Positions 11,301-21,996 are shown, numbered from the stretch's first letter. The stretch: 64,000 nucleotides of DNA from Anisus vortex (GCA_949126835.1 OX421506.1:29014941-29078940), one strand, 5' to 3'. The notes: generated by a model from the sequence alone, not told the origin. Program-made: numbers and translations.

Positions 11301-13372
11301 AGAGAAGCTGAAGGATATAATATTATGTTCAAATTCGAAACTTTTTGAACTTTTTGAAGACGTACTACAAACCACATGGAAAATTATGTGAGTACCAGTT
11401 TTTGAACAAAACTGAAGCCTGAGTCAATTATTTCAAATACATATACTATTTATATGATTGAGCACTATAATAGCTCTAAGAAAATATAACATTTGTACAC
11501 CGATGACAAATATTTCATCATTGGAAAATTCGATACAAAAAATCAAAAAAAGTGACTATACGCAGATCATTATTTAATATTTGCAACCGGAAAAAGTTTC
11601 GTTCCCACATGTTATCAACAAGGAACCTAAACTATATACATATGTTCAAGTCCGATGTTCAAATCCGATGTGACACAACCATGTGTTGAATTTTATGTAG
11701 CCTATGTTCAAATCCGATGTGACACGACCAGGTGTTGAAATCTGATGTGTTGAAGTCCGATGTGCTTATCGGAAGATAAATAAATAACATTAAATAACTT
11801 TAAATATAATTAATATTTAATCTGTATACCAAAGACTTTGACATTAATTTTAATTAATGGTATACATTTTTTTTTCTTGTGTTCATTCTAAAATTGGATT
11901 ATACCATACTGAAGTGGAAACTTTAAGCAACTCAACTTGATACAGTGTGAACATTCATTGGATTATTAAATAATTAATTAAGTTTCTTCTGGATTTCTAC
12001 TCTGGATTTACATTGCAGTAATTTCATACAGTGAATGTGTTTTCATTTGGATTATTAAGTAATCTTTAATTTAATCATATTTTTTACATTCATTAGTATG
12101 AATTATATATATATATATGTATTATTTATGTATAAAGCGGGCTTTGGTTGGCGGTAGTTTTTAATCAAATCTCTTGTCTATTCTTATTCTGTCTATCATC
12201 TATTTCTATTTCTTAAAAGAGATTGATTAGAAATGATTCTTTGTTAGGGTTATTTCTGTTAGTTGTCTTGACTTTGTTTGTTATTGTTAAGAATTATTAA
12301 AGTAAAATTACTATAGTCTTGTCAATGTTATACATGTTGTGATTCTTTGTCAAAAATTCCTCTATCATTTGTGGTCCAAGCAGCATTAGTGTATTGTGAT
12401 TGTGTTTTTTTTCTATTGTTACTTGATATAATTTTTTTGTTGTGTATTTTTTGAAGTATCATTAATATGCATTGGTTAGTTTTTGCTCTCTGAGTATAAT
12501 GGTCTATGGTAAGAACATTAACAATAATAAGTTCACCTAGATAATAATAATATGAATATTCACATTCATAACTATATAATTTAAGTAGTGCCCAAATACA
12601 TGTAACTACAATTAACAAAATAATAATTGATATCTAATACATGTAACTACAAATGTACAAAATATTCACAATATAACAGGTAAAATAACCTAAATAAAAA
12701 TAATATTGTGCTTTGCAGTGCTACTGTAATAATATTATCTAGAATTTACATTGCTATTAATTATAGTAAAATTATTGTGTATTGGCATTAATGAAAATGT
12801 ACTTCCAGTAATCACTATGAAAATGTACTTCCAATACTGATAATAATTACATCCATTTCAATTGCTCATAAGAATAATATCATAGTGGCTTATGATAACA
12901 TTAATCTAATTGTTATATGCCATCCTCAATAAGAATAATAATATTATCTATGTGCTACCATTGGTAATAATAAGATTGTACTTTGCTTTGCGGAAAATAA
13001 TTGTGCAACCTATATAGTAATAATAAGTCACAATAGCAAAAAGTGACTTGCACTTGCTTTAAACTCTACTATAAAATTGCTAATAATAATAAAATAAACA
13101 AGCCATAATAGAAGATGTGTCTTGGCTTAGCATACTTGTTGACATTCTAGCATTTTGCATTTCTGAATTATAAAGTTGCTGTGATATTATATGACTGCTC
13201 ATTCTGTATTTAATAAATATTGTCATTCAGTAATATAAAAATGCTCATTCAGTAATTAATAAATATTGCCATCCAGTATAGGAATAAAACATTGCTATAC
13301 TATAAAATAGTGCATTATAATAATTGTACTGTACTATAATATAATAAATCTTGACATTCATAATAAATAATA
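11301..13372 (+). other. Long untranslated leader of the LTR element
   Basis: About 2 kb of very AT-rich sequence with no long ORF. At 11635-11765 it carries several degenerate copies of TGTTCAAATCCGATGTGAC. It probably holds the packaging signal, by position only. Confidence 0.6.
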
Positions 13373-16300
13373 ATGGAGTCAAAGGTTCAATTACTCTATG
13401 ATGAGGCTGAATTGTTGGCAAAAAAATATGGTATTACTGATAAGAAAGAATATCAGGAATTTGTTGAAAATAAAGTTAAACAATTGAAAAAAGAATTAGC
13501 AGATAAGGAAAGAGATGAACGAGCAGAATTGAGGGCTCATGAAATTAAACAAAAAGAACTTGATAATGAAATAAAACAAAAAGAACTTGATAATGAAATT
13601 AAACAAAAAGAACTCGAAATGAATAAAGAAAAAGAATTGAAAGAACTAGAAATGAATAAAGAAAAAGAGTTAAGAGAAACTCAGTTGAAAGAAACTCAAC
13701 TAAAATTAACTCATGAATTGGAGTTGGCTAAATTACAAAATACTAAAGTTGAGCAAACAAATAATGAAAAATCAAAACATAGTGTAAGATTTAAAATGCC
13801 TCCTTTTGATGGGAAAGAGAAAATTGTTGATTTTCTAAATTTATTTGAAGCAACATGTAAAGGATATGGGATTCCCATTTCAGAATATTACATTCACCTT
13901 ATTCCACAATTGAAAGATAAGGGTAGGGAAGCACTATCACATATTGATAAAGAAATAACTGATTATGCCATTATCAAAGAACAATTAATCAAATTCTTTA
14001 TTCACTCTGAGGATTATTACAGACAGAAGTTCCATAACTTTATCTTAACAGACAAGATAGAACCGAGAGCTTTTGTGTCTGAAGTGAAAACATTTTTACT
14101 TACCTGGTTAGACTTAGTAAAAATAGATACCAAAAATCCTAATGAGATTATAGAAATCATGGTTGTTGATAAAGTATTAGAACAAGCTTCTAAACCATTG
14201 TTTACTCACATTATGGAAAGAAAAGTTAAGACAGTTGAGAGTTTGATAGATGCAATCTCAAATTTTAAGGATAGTCATCCTAATGTAGAACTGACTAAAC
14301 AAAATCAAACAGTAAATACAATTCAACATAGAAGAAGGAGCTATTCACCTCCTAGGTCTAGACATAATCAATTTGGCAATAGAAAAAAATTTGGTAATCA
14401 ACCAAAATCTAATAATTATAGATGTATTTTTTGCAATGGTACAAACCATTCATCAGAATATTGTTACAGAAATAACAATGCAAGAGGTAGAAATTTCAAT
14501 CCAAACTTCAATAGATCAAATGTTGATCATAGAGGTTTTTCAAATCAAAATTTTTCTAATTTTGATAATAGAAACTTTCCAAATCAGAATTTTTCAAATT
14601 TTGGAAACAGAAATATGCCAAATCAGAATTTTTCCAATAACAATGTGCCAAATCAACATGTTGGATTACAAGATTTTCCTAATACTCAAAACAGACCTCA
14701 ATCAAATTTCCAAAATGGAAGAAATAGAGGAAAACTTAACAATTCCACATCTCAATCTAATAATGTCATATTTGAAAACAGGGGTCAGTTAATACTTTTT
14801 CCTGCTTATGTGGAAGGAAAGACCACTTACTGTCTAAGAGACACCGGAAGTAGTATAATATGTATAGATGAAAGTATCATTCCAAATCAGAAACCCACCA
14901 ATATAATAAGAGTGGATACTATAAAACTTGCAAATGGTTCCACAATAAAATGTCCTATCACTATAATAGACATTGATTGTCCTTGGCTCACTGGAAAAGC
15001 AGAGGCAGCCATAATGAAAAACTGTGTTGCACCTTTAATTATTGGTAATTCTTTCAATGTCAAACATGATAATAGTTTTGACATTTTTCAAAAATGGATG
15101 AATGAAAAATCCAATGACTTGAATTTGAAACCTGTTCTATTGCAAAATGAGAAGTTAGTAGATTTACCAGAACAAGAATTTTACCCTGCTCTACAAACTT
15201 TTAATTTCTTACAAACCATAGGAAAGTCAGAAAATAATATTCTCAATGAGACACCTAATATTGACTTATCCATAAATAATGAAAAGGATAATCCTATTCC
15301 CAAATGGAATGGAACAGAAAAACTAGAACAGTATGTAAGCAAATTTGAAAGTCAATGTGAAATAAACAATGTACCAAAAGAATTACATGCTATTTCATTA
15401 TGTAGACATTTAGAAGGTCATAAACAAATATTCAACATTGCTAAAAATCAAATATCTGATTTTACTAAAATGAAGAGTGAGATTTTATCATATATTGATA
15501 GTCCTCATAAAAAGGAAACCCAAATAAAAAAAACAGAAAATATCAGTTTAATAAACATGCCTTTTGATGAGCTAACTCTAAAACAAGAACAGAAAGAAGA
15601 TCCATACATAATTAAAATGGTATCAGAAATTGAAAAAGGTCAGGTTAAAAATAAAAACATTGAAATAATAAATGGAATTCTCTGTAGAAAGGACACTAAA
15701 TTAGATGTAACTCAAATAGTTATACCTAAAACATTAACTGTCAAAGTAATGCAAATTTCGCACAACAATGCATTGTCAGGTCATTTGAGTAGCAAGAAAA
15801 CAGTTTGTAAACTTAAAAAGAATTTCTGGTGGCCTAAAATGGAAAAAGATTTGAAAACATTTATTAAAAGCTGTGATACCTGTCTTAGACATAATAAAAA
15901 AGATTCTAAACATAAGGCTCCAATACAAATGACAGATACCATAAATAAACCTTTTTACAAGATAGCAGTTGATATCAAAGAAAACATTCATAAGAACATG
16001 AGAAAACTAGAAGTTGGTAATAAAGTACTTGTTTATTTGCCAATTGGCAGTGGCAATACTATGGAATGGAGAGGACCTTTTGAAATAATACTTAAGCTAT
16101 CTGATGTATTTTACAAGGTTAACATTAATAACAAAGAGAAAATTGTTCATTTAAACAATTTGAGAACTTATGAAGAAAACAAAGTAATTGAAAATAAATC
16201 AGAAGATGATATGATAATTGAAAATAAATCAGAAAATGATATAATTGAAAATAAATCAGAAGATGATATAAATAAATCAGGACATGCAAAAATGACATTA

Positions 16301-16474
16301 AATAAATGTTGTTCAATATTAAAAAGCTATAATAGGGAAAATAAAAGCAAAATAATTGAAATTGAAAATAAACCAGACAATGATATTAGTAAATCTGAAC
16401 ATAGAAAAATAACATTGAGAAAATGCTGTGAAATTCTAAGGAATTTTAGCAGAGAACTCAGGTATAATCAATAA
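13373..16474 (+). CDS. Gag-protease-integrase-fragment polyprotein without RT (1033 aa)
   Basis: One uninterrupted frame. Residues 20-135 are a Lys/Glu-rich coiled coil with repeated ELDNEIKQK and ELEMNKEK units. Residues 142-300 look like Gag capsid. A CCHC knuckle follows at C351-C354-H359-C364, then Asn/Phe-rich NQNFSN repeats (about 385-440). An aspartic protease has D490-T491-G492 and a late IIGNSF. Residues about 640-712 look like a second Gag-type block (PKWNGTEKLEQYVSKFE), where RT would normally begin. An integrase zinc-binding domain is intact: H797, H804, C834, C837. The catalytic core stops after its first Asp (D867), and the frame passes within about 34 residues to the integrase C-terminal GPF domain (901-903). 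The tail holds two KCC motifs (979-980, 1018-1019). RT, RNase H and most of the integrase core are absent. I infer capsid and nucleic-acid binding roles, with polymerase and integrase supplied in trans. Confidence 0.9.
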   Translation: MESKVQLLYDEAELLAKKYGITDKKEYQEFVENKVKQLKKELADKERDERAELRAHEIKQKELDNEIKQKELDNEIKQKELEMNKEKELKELEMNKEKELRETQLKETQLKLTHELELAKLQNTKVEQTNNEKSKHSVRFKMPPFDGKEKIVDFLNLFEATCKGYGIPISEYYIHLIPQLKDKGREALSHIDKEITDYAIIKEQLIKFFIHSEDYYRQKFHNFILTDKIEPRAFVSEVKTFLLTWLDLVKIDTKNPNEIIEIMVVDKVLEQASKPLFTHIMERKVKTVESLIDAISNFKDSHPNVELTKQNQTVNTIQHRRRSYSPPRSRHNQFGNRKKFGNQPKSNNYRCIFCNGTNHSSEYCYRNNNARGRNFNPNFNRSNVDHRGFSNQNFSNFDNRNFPNQNFSNFGNRNMPNQNFSNNNVPNQHVGLQDFPNTQNRPQSNFQNGRNRGKLNNSTSQSNNVIFENRGQLILFPAYVEGKTTYCLRDTGSSIICIDESIIPNQKPTNIIRVDTIKLANGSTIKCPITIIDIDCPWLTGKAEAAIMKNCVAPLIIGNSFNVKHDNSFDIFQKWMNEKSNDLNLKPVLLQNEKLVDLPEQEFYPALQTFNFLQTIGKSENNILNETPNIDLSINNEKDNPIPKWNGTEKLEQYVSKFESQCEINNVPKELHAISLCRHLEGHKQIFNIAKNQISDFTKMKSEILSYIDSPHKKETQIKKTENISLINMPFDELTLKQEQKEDPYIIKMVSEIEKGQVKNKNIEIINGILCRKDTKLDVTQIVIPKTLTVKVMQISHNNALSGHLSSKKTVCKLKKNFWWPKMEKDLKTFIKSCDTCLRHNKKDSKHKAPIQMTDTINKPFYKIAVDIKENIHKNMRKLEVGNKVLVYLPIGSGNTMEWRGPFEIILKLSDVFYKVNINNKEKIVHLNNLRTYEENKVIENKSEDDMIIENKSENDIIENKSEDDINKSGHAKMTLNKCCSILKSYNRENKSKIIEIENKPDNDISKSEHRKITLRKCCEILRNFSRELRYNQ

Positions 16475-17633
16475 AATTATACATAGGATTAACTAAAATT
16501 TATGAATGAGATATGATATTTTCAGTAACAGGTATAATGACATGATAACATTTTTTTTTCTTTGTAAAGAACAAATATGTAAATATGGATACTGGTATAA
16601 AATAATCTAATTGATGAAAATAATAATTATCAGTTGGAAATTTTTTTTATGTAGCCTCTGAACAGTTTGGTAAGACTGTTAAGCACATAAATTTTGTGGC
16701 CTCTGAACAGTGAATCTGTTATGCCATATGTTAATATTAATATGCCTATGTAAGTCTTTAAAAAAGCATTAGAGGAATTGAAATAAGAATGATATAATAA
16801 TGAAATGCCTATGTAAGACTCTAAAGTCAGAGCATTAGATGGTAATATTGTATTGTATTCATGTAAGACTAAAGATAGCATTGAAGCCAATAAATAAATG
16901 ATACATATAAGACTCACAGGAAAATGAGCAGTGTAATATAAATATATAATTGAAGAAAAGACTTGAATAATTTGTGTAATATTTTATTGTAAACTAAGAT
17001 TAAAGATAATCATGTTACATTGTAAGTAATGTTATTGAGAATATCAATCAATAATAATCAATAATAATCAATAATAATCAATAAGAATCAATAAGAATAT
17101 CAATTCAAAATAAATATTATGAAGATATATATTCATAATAACCATTATGAGAATTTCAATACAAAATTACAATTAAAAAAAACCGACATTAGTATTATAT
17201 TAATTTTGTTGTATAAAATAATAAATGTTGTATGAAAAAATTTTTTTCATGGAATCTATTTAGATTTTGTGAGATAAAGATAGTAGATAATCTTAACAGC
17301 CTTGATGAGTATTTAGCATAATAATTATCGATACACATCATTGATATCCAATAGTTTATCTCACTATTACTGAAGTTGATTAGATAATACCTAAAGATAG
17401 TTGTCTATGACTAATTGTCATATAAACATTAGACATTATTCTTTGTGTCATATTTCTGCTTATAAATATGAATTTTTTTTTGATTGTTTGTACATATATT
17501 AAATGAATTTTTTTTTCTCTATGTATTATTAAATGAATGATTATATGCATTAATTAAGATTAAGATAAAATTTTTTTCATTATTGTAAACATTTTTCGTA
17601 TCAAAAATAATAATAAATTATTATTTTTTCTCT
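16475..17633 (+). other. 3' untranslated region of the LTR element
   Basis: AT-rich, with short repeats such as AATCAATAAT (17045-17095) and repeated TGCCTATGTAAG sequences (16743, 16805). No coding signal; no envelope-like frame. Confidence 0.6.
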
Positions 17634-17647
17634 GTGGTTGGGGGGTA
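17634..17647 (+). other. Polypurine tract of the LTR element
   Basis: GTGGTTGGGGGGTA lies immediately before the 3' LTR. It is G-rich and at the expected position, though interrupted by pyrimidines. Confidence 0.6.
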
Positions 17648-18101
17648 TGCTATGAAGCCATTAAATAATATATAGGTAGTAACTATATTAATAATTAAAA
17701 AGTCGAAATAAAACCCATTTTTGGATATTAAGAAAACCTATATCGGAAGTAGATATAGTTAAGTGACGGTCCATGCGGCCGGCAGTCTTTCTCATAACTC
17801 ACAAGGAACGCAGGCAGTATTTTAGACTCAGGAGAAATAAATAAAATTGTGTATTATGTTGATACTATAAAGCTATATTTGTTCATTGGATGTGAAGTGT
17901 CAACTGTTAATGAATTGTTATTAAATTATATGCTGCAATAAGTCGTTCATTTATTATTTACAAGTTTGGAAGTTATATTGTGGTGATGTCGTCCATTTTG
18001 ATGTTCAAATCAATCAAATAATTCAGCTACTGCAACTCAAATACTCTGAGAAGACTGGTGGTAATGTTTGATAGTCCAATAATAATAATAGGACATCAAC
18101 A
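17648..18101 (+). repeat. 3' LTR (454 bp)
   Basis: Same length as 10825-11278 and identical by eye. Followed by the TTTGC target duplication at 18102-18106. Confidence 0.95.
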
Positions 18102-18106
18102 TTTGC

Positions 18107-18568
18107 CATCAAAGTTTTTTTAATAACGAGTTTCCGTGCTATCTCAAGGTACTAATCACACCATACGTCCCTCAAAGAACACTTTGTTCTGCCAACTCCT
18201 GCAAGAGCCCCGTTTCTCTCTGACGACCGTTGGCCTTTAAGCTTCTCAGTATCCGGTCCGAAGGTGTGGAATCTACTTCCCATTCAACTCAGGCGAACAA
18301 GCTCTACTGTTACTTTCAAAAAGAACTTAAAAACTCATTATTTCAATATTTACCTTAGATAACATTTAACATGCCTTAGAAACTTACTGTCTTACTTATG
18401 GGTTGGGTCGGTTAATGCTACATTTATTTGATTTAAAAAAAAAATCATCAATTAGCTCTGTCACCTTGCCTAGAGTAATATCAGTGTTTTTAGTTGTATG
18501 TTAAACGCGCTCTGAGATTACATTATGTTTGTTAGCAGCGCTATACAATATATTATTATTATTATTAT
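18107..18568 (+). pseudogene. LINE-A fragment, part 2 (RT C-terminus and 3' end)
   Basis: Continues the frame left at 10824. It carries the C-terminal LINE motif seen again at 45126-45335 (PRFSLTTVG, VWN.LP, KKNLK) with frameshifts here. The 3' end holds AACGCGCTCTGAG and AGCGCTATACAA hairpin sequence followed by an (ATT)n tail, ending where hAT-like sequence resumes. Confidence 0.83.
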
Positions 18569-18807
18569 TAATATGTAGGTCTACTGTTGGGGGATATCAC
18601 ATATTTAGCAACACTAGCGTTTACATCACGTTTCATACAAACAAGTAATCGATACAAATAGCTGAGATGTTCAAATTATATCAGGTATGTGTGTACCGCC
18701 CACTTGCCCTTCACCACCCCCAATCACCCTCTTGAACGTCACCCCCCTATAAAGCTTCTCCCCACCCCCTGGGGGGGGGGCGATAACGCCCCCGTTGCGA
18801 ATCTATG
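18569..18807. mobile_element. Right end of the hAT-like element
   Basis: Collinear with 44885-45119 (TATTTAGCAACACT, AAATAGCTGAG, a C-rich stretch, then a G-rich GGGGGCGATA). Ends at the inverted terminus opposite 6467. Confidence 0.7.
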
Positions 18808-18940
18808 TTCTATTTGAAGATTTCGTTGGCCAAAAAAACAACAACAACAAAATACTGCAAATGTTTTCTGATGTATTTGAAAACTTCGTTGGCCAAAGAA
18901 CATCCATAATATCTCTAAAATTGTTCTGACCTATAAGGAG
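18808..18940. repeat. 58-bp satellite, diverged right part
   Basis: Two degenerate units with ACTTCGTTGGCCAAAGAACAT and CATAATATC correspond to ACTTCGGTAGCCATAGAACAT and TATAATATT in the array at 6084-6466. They mark the other side of the split array. Confidence 0.65.
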
Positions 18941-20137
18941 GGCATGGTAGAAGAAGGGGCACAAACTTACTATGTTCCAGAGAAAAATTGCCTCGTCGGC
19001 ACTAATGGCAATGTAAACTAAGGAACAACTTGTTACTCCACCTCACCCCCTCCCACGACCCTAGGGCACTGCTCCATGGTGGCTATTTGCACGTTATTGA
19101 AGATTGTATGATCAATATGGATGGTATTAAGATGCTTTTAGCCTCTGTGCTAAATTACGGATAAGGAAAAGAGAGAGAGAGAGAGAGTATGGAGAGGGAA
19201 GTTAGAGAGAAGTGGAAAAGATAAGAATATGAGAGAGATAGAACGGGGAGAGATGGAGGGAAGGAGGAAGCGTAAGAAAGATATGGGAGTGAAAGAAGAG
19301 ACAGATAGAGATAGAGGAAGAAATGGAATGAGGTAAAGGAGAGAATGGGAGATGGAAAGATAGATAAAGAGGGATGAGAAAAAACGCAGAGATGGGTAAT
19401 ACAGCCTAAAGAGAGGGTTTTTGTTTCCTGAATGGAGTGGGCTTCCCAAACTAATTCATAAAATTAATAAATTAACATAATTTAAAACTCTTCACAAAAA
19501 ATTGTCAGCCTTGACGCAAACCACAGGTGAGTCAAGATCGCATTTTTACCAATATACAAAAATAGCTTGTGGCCCCTAAAATATATTTCCGTAATGACAT
19601 GGCTTATGTGTACAGTTTCTTTTTGAAGAGAGGGAGGGGCAGCATCGGGAATTCCCTTGTCAAATACATACGTCACAATCACCTGATATTGATTTATTTT
19701 TCTCATTAACTATTTGTTCCATTGTTATTTCGTTTTTTTCTTATTCTTGTTTTTTTAAAATTCCCCATTTATATAGATCGAGTTCAGCCGCTAGGCATTT
19801 TATTTCGTTTTTCATCAAATCAGACTTTTTCATTTACCATTTGTCTGATTTGTCAATACAAACCTTAGTCCCTGGGTTAAAAAAAACACAACTTTTCTTT
19901 CTTGGTCATTAGAGTCTATATCTTCTTTTTTTTTTTTTGCAACCTGAAATAAGTTGAAAAGTTTGTTTTTGTTATTAGTTCAAATGTATATATATACCAT
20001 TAACGGTTTGGGCAGACCATTTGTCTGGAAACTTTGTGCCTTACAAGACTTAAGAAGTGTAAAAGAGATTTCATAAAATATTTAGTGTAGTCAGCATTTA
20101 ACACGTACTGGTAAACATTTTTTTTCCTTACAAGGCC
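18941..20137. repeat. Unassigned sequence with a purine-rich tract
   Basis: About 19165-19400 is a GAGAGA/GGAAAG-rich strand, low complexity. The rest shows no gene or repeat that I recognise. Confidence 0.5.
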
Positions 20138-20217
20138 TTAACTCTTTCCATACGTAAAATCAAGCCGAGCCATAATGTTACGGCACACGGTTTGGCAAAA
20201 CGTATAGAAAGAGTTAA
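20138..20217. mobile_element. piggyBac-like MITE (80 bp)
   Basis: TTAACTCTTTCCATACG at the left and its inverted match CGTATAGAAAGAGTTAA at the right. The outer TTAA fits piggyBac target duplication. No coding capacity. Confidence 0.7.
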
Positions 20218-20940
20218 TAGATCAGTTAATGGCAACGCTACTCTTAGAAAGTGCCTATCGATATATTTTGGTATTGTATTTTGAGCAGTGCCCTCACATA
20301 GGGAGGGCAGAGGAGGCATATGCCCTGGGGCGGCACTTCCAGGGGGGGGGGCAGTATGTATGTAGTATGTAGTATGAATATAGCAAATATAGCGCCAAAC
20401 AAGCAGTTACGGTATGCAAGAGGGCGGCACTGAAACTTTTGCCATGGGGCGCTACATAAGCTTGTAAAGGCTCTGAATTTTGAGAGGAACAAAAACAAAC
20501 AGTAGGACTATATGAATAGTGCTTCGCGAATCAGATATATATTAAGCTCAGTAGTGTAGGTCGACTAAAGTAGGGTGGTGGAGGGGGCACAGCCGCCCCA
20601 GTCGCCAACGTTTGGATAGGGAGCCAAGACTGACGTTTACTTTTCGTTAGCCTACTCTACTAGCATTCTTAATGGGCTCCTATTTGAACCCACGCCTCAT
20701 TCACTCTACTTACGCCACTACTTACGTCAATAAAAAACAAACAACACCTACAATATAGATCTTATGCATCTTATAGTCTTTACTTGGGGCGCCATGATCA
20801 TCGTCACCAGACCACGTGACTTTCGTTGTGGGGGGATGCTACGACGGTGCGCGTAACCAGATTTCTCCATTCGTCCCGGTCAGAAGCCGTTTGCACAGAA
20901 GCGTATAAAGAGGTAGTTCGGTCCATTGGTGACATAATCA
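20218..20940. other. Unassigned, with MITE-like G-rich blocks
   Basis: 20285-20360 (CCTCACATAGGGAGGG, GGGGCGGCACTTCC) and 20540-20700 look like pieces of short DNA transposons, but I cannot fix ends. No gene seen. Confidence 0.3.
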
Positions 20941-21345
20941 TCTTACAGAGAGAGAGAGAGAGACACACACACACACACACTCTGAGAGAAACAGAGAGAG
21001 AGAGAGCCAGAGATACGGCGAGAGATAGACAGGGAGAAAGAGAGAGCAGAAAGAGAGAGAGACGCAACAGAGAAAGTGTATGTGAAAAGGACTATCAACA
21101 GTGCAATAGAAAGCGTAGAGCTAAAGTGAGAAAGAGAAACAAATAAAAAAGAGAGAAAAAAGATATAGCGAGAGGGAATAAGAGAATGAGAGAAAGAGTG
21201 AACGAGGAGAGTGGGGAACAAGAAAGACTGAATGAGATAGCGAAATAACGAGAACGAAAAACATGCATAGAGAAAAAGGAGAGAATTAGAGAGAGGGAGA
21301 AAGAGAGAAATAGAAGGTGAGAGTGAGAGAGAGAGAGATGGATGG
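20941..21345. repeat. (GA)n/(CA)n low-complexity region
   Basis: AGAGAG and ACACAC runs followed by GA-rich sequence. ORFs here on both strands are composition artefacts. Confidence 0.9.
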
Positions 21346-21915
21346 AGGAGGTTACTTATCGTTTTAGATCTAATGGGTTTGGAGAAGGGGGGGGGGAAAT
21401 AAAATCACCCGGTACAGATTTAGTCTGGGATTCTATTTCCTGGACTTAATACTTACCCGGACCTCAACCCAACTCTTACAAACACACATCCACACACATT
21501 CACACACACTCATGCCCACACTAATACGCACACGCATGCCAATAGCTCCTTTCAGCACCCATTGAGTTCTATTCAATGACTAGTTCCCCCCCCCCCCCCT
21601 CCACTCCTCACTCTGACCGTTGTTACAGTTTTATCGGTGTGCCCGGTTTAGTGGTCAGACCGAACAATACGGTACGTGATAAAGAGGATTCCAGTGGAAG
21701 AATAGCGCGCTGGGGCCCCGTGCAGAACCAGATGGCGGGCGATTCGTTCCTGACGGACTGTTTCCTGCTGCAATTGACACTGCTGCTATATATGGAGGCG
21801 TTGGACTACAATACAGAGAGAGGAGGGCGGATGGTTGGAGATTAAGCGTTTAAAAAAAAAAAATCCAGACGGTATCCCCCTTTTCGATGATTTTTTTTTT
21901 AAATTCTAGAGATCA
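21346..21915. other. Unassigned sequence
   Basis: Has a CACACA-rich part, a C run near 21587 and a somewhat GC-richer ORF (21576-21845, 89 codons) with no recognisable motif. It could be an exon by composition, but nothing supports it. Confidence 0.35.
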
Positions 21916-21996
21916 TTAACCCTTACAGTACCGGGCGCGTATATAGCGGAACTGAGGGCAGCATAGATAGAAGTAGGTCGGTACGTGAAGGGTTAA
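21916..21996 (-). mobile_element. piggyBac-like MITE (81 bp), copy 1
   Basis: TTAACCCTTACAGTACC at one end and GGTACGTGAAGGGTTAA at the other. The reverse complement matches 33351-33431 with about three differences. TTAA at both edges fits piggyBac insertion. Confidence 0.82.

Larger units (their letters stand above)
10825..18101 (+). mobile_element. Young LTR retrotransposon encoding Gag-PR but no RT (7.3 kb)
   Basis: Two 454-bp LTRs that look identical base for base, TG...CA ends, a perfect 5-bp target duplication, a primer-binding site, a 2.1-kb leader, one 1033-codon ORF, a 1.2-kb 3' untranslated part and a purine-rich tract before the 3' LTR. All structural signals for mobility are intact, while the polymerase genes are missing. 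It inserted into a LINE fragment that itself sits in a hAT-like element. Identical LTRs mean very recent insertion. It resembles the idea of Gag-coding non-autonomous elements (TR-GAG type in plants), but with an unusual domain set. Confidence 0.93.
6467..18807. mobile_element. hAT-like DNA transposon copy, expanded by nested insertions
   Basis: The left end AATAGATTCTCAACC and the inverted right end (CATAGATTCGCAACG) match hAT-style CA..TTCTCAAC termini. It is flanked by TTCTATTA (6459-6466) and TTCTATTT (18808-18815), a 7/8 target duplication of hAT length, and both flanks are 58-bp satellite sequence. Inside are a SINE, a LINE, a second LINE and an LTR element, so the original copy was about 3 kb. 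No intact transposase is seen. Its interior also carries a CAGGGGTCGGCAACC end of a second hAT family at 7255, so the copy may be composite. Confidence 0.6.

Noticed and set aside
14373..14792. 139-codon ORF inside the retroelement polyprotein
   Set aside because: Alternate frame over the Asn/Phe-rich repeat of the main ORF.
20804..21221. Ser/Leu-rich and Arg/Glu-rich ORFs
   Set aside because: GA/CA low-complexity artefacts on both strands; the same applies to 19150-19449 and 59434-59664.
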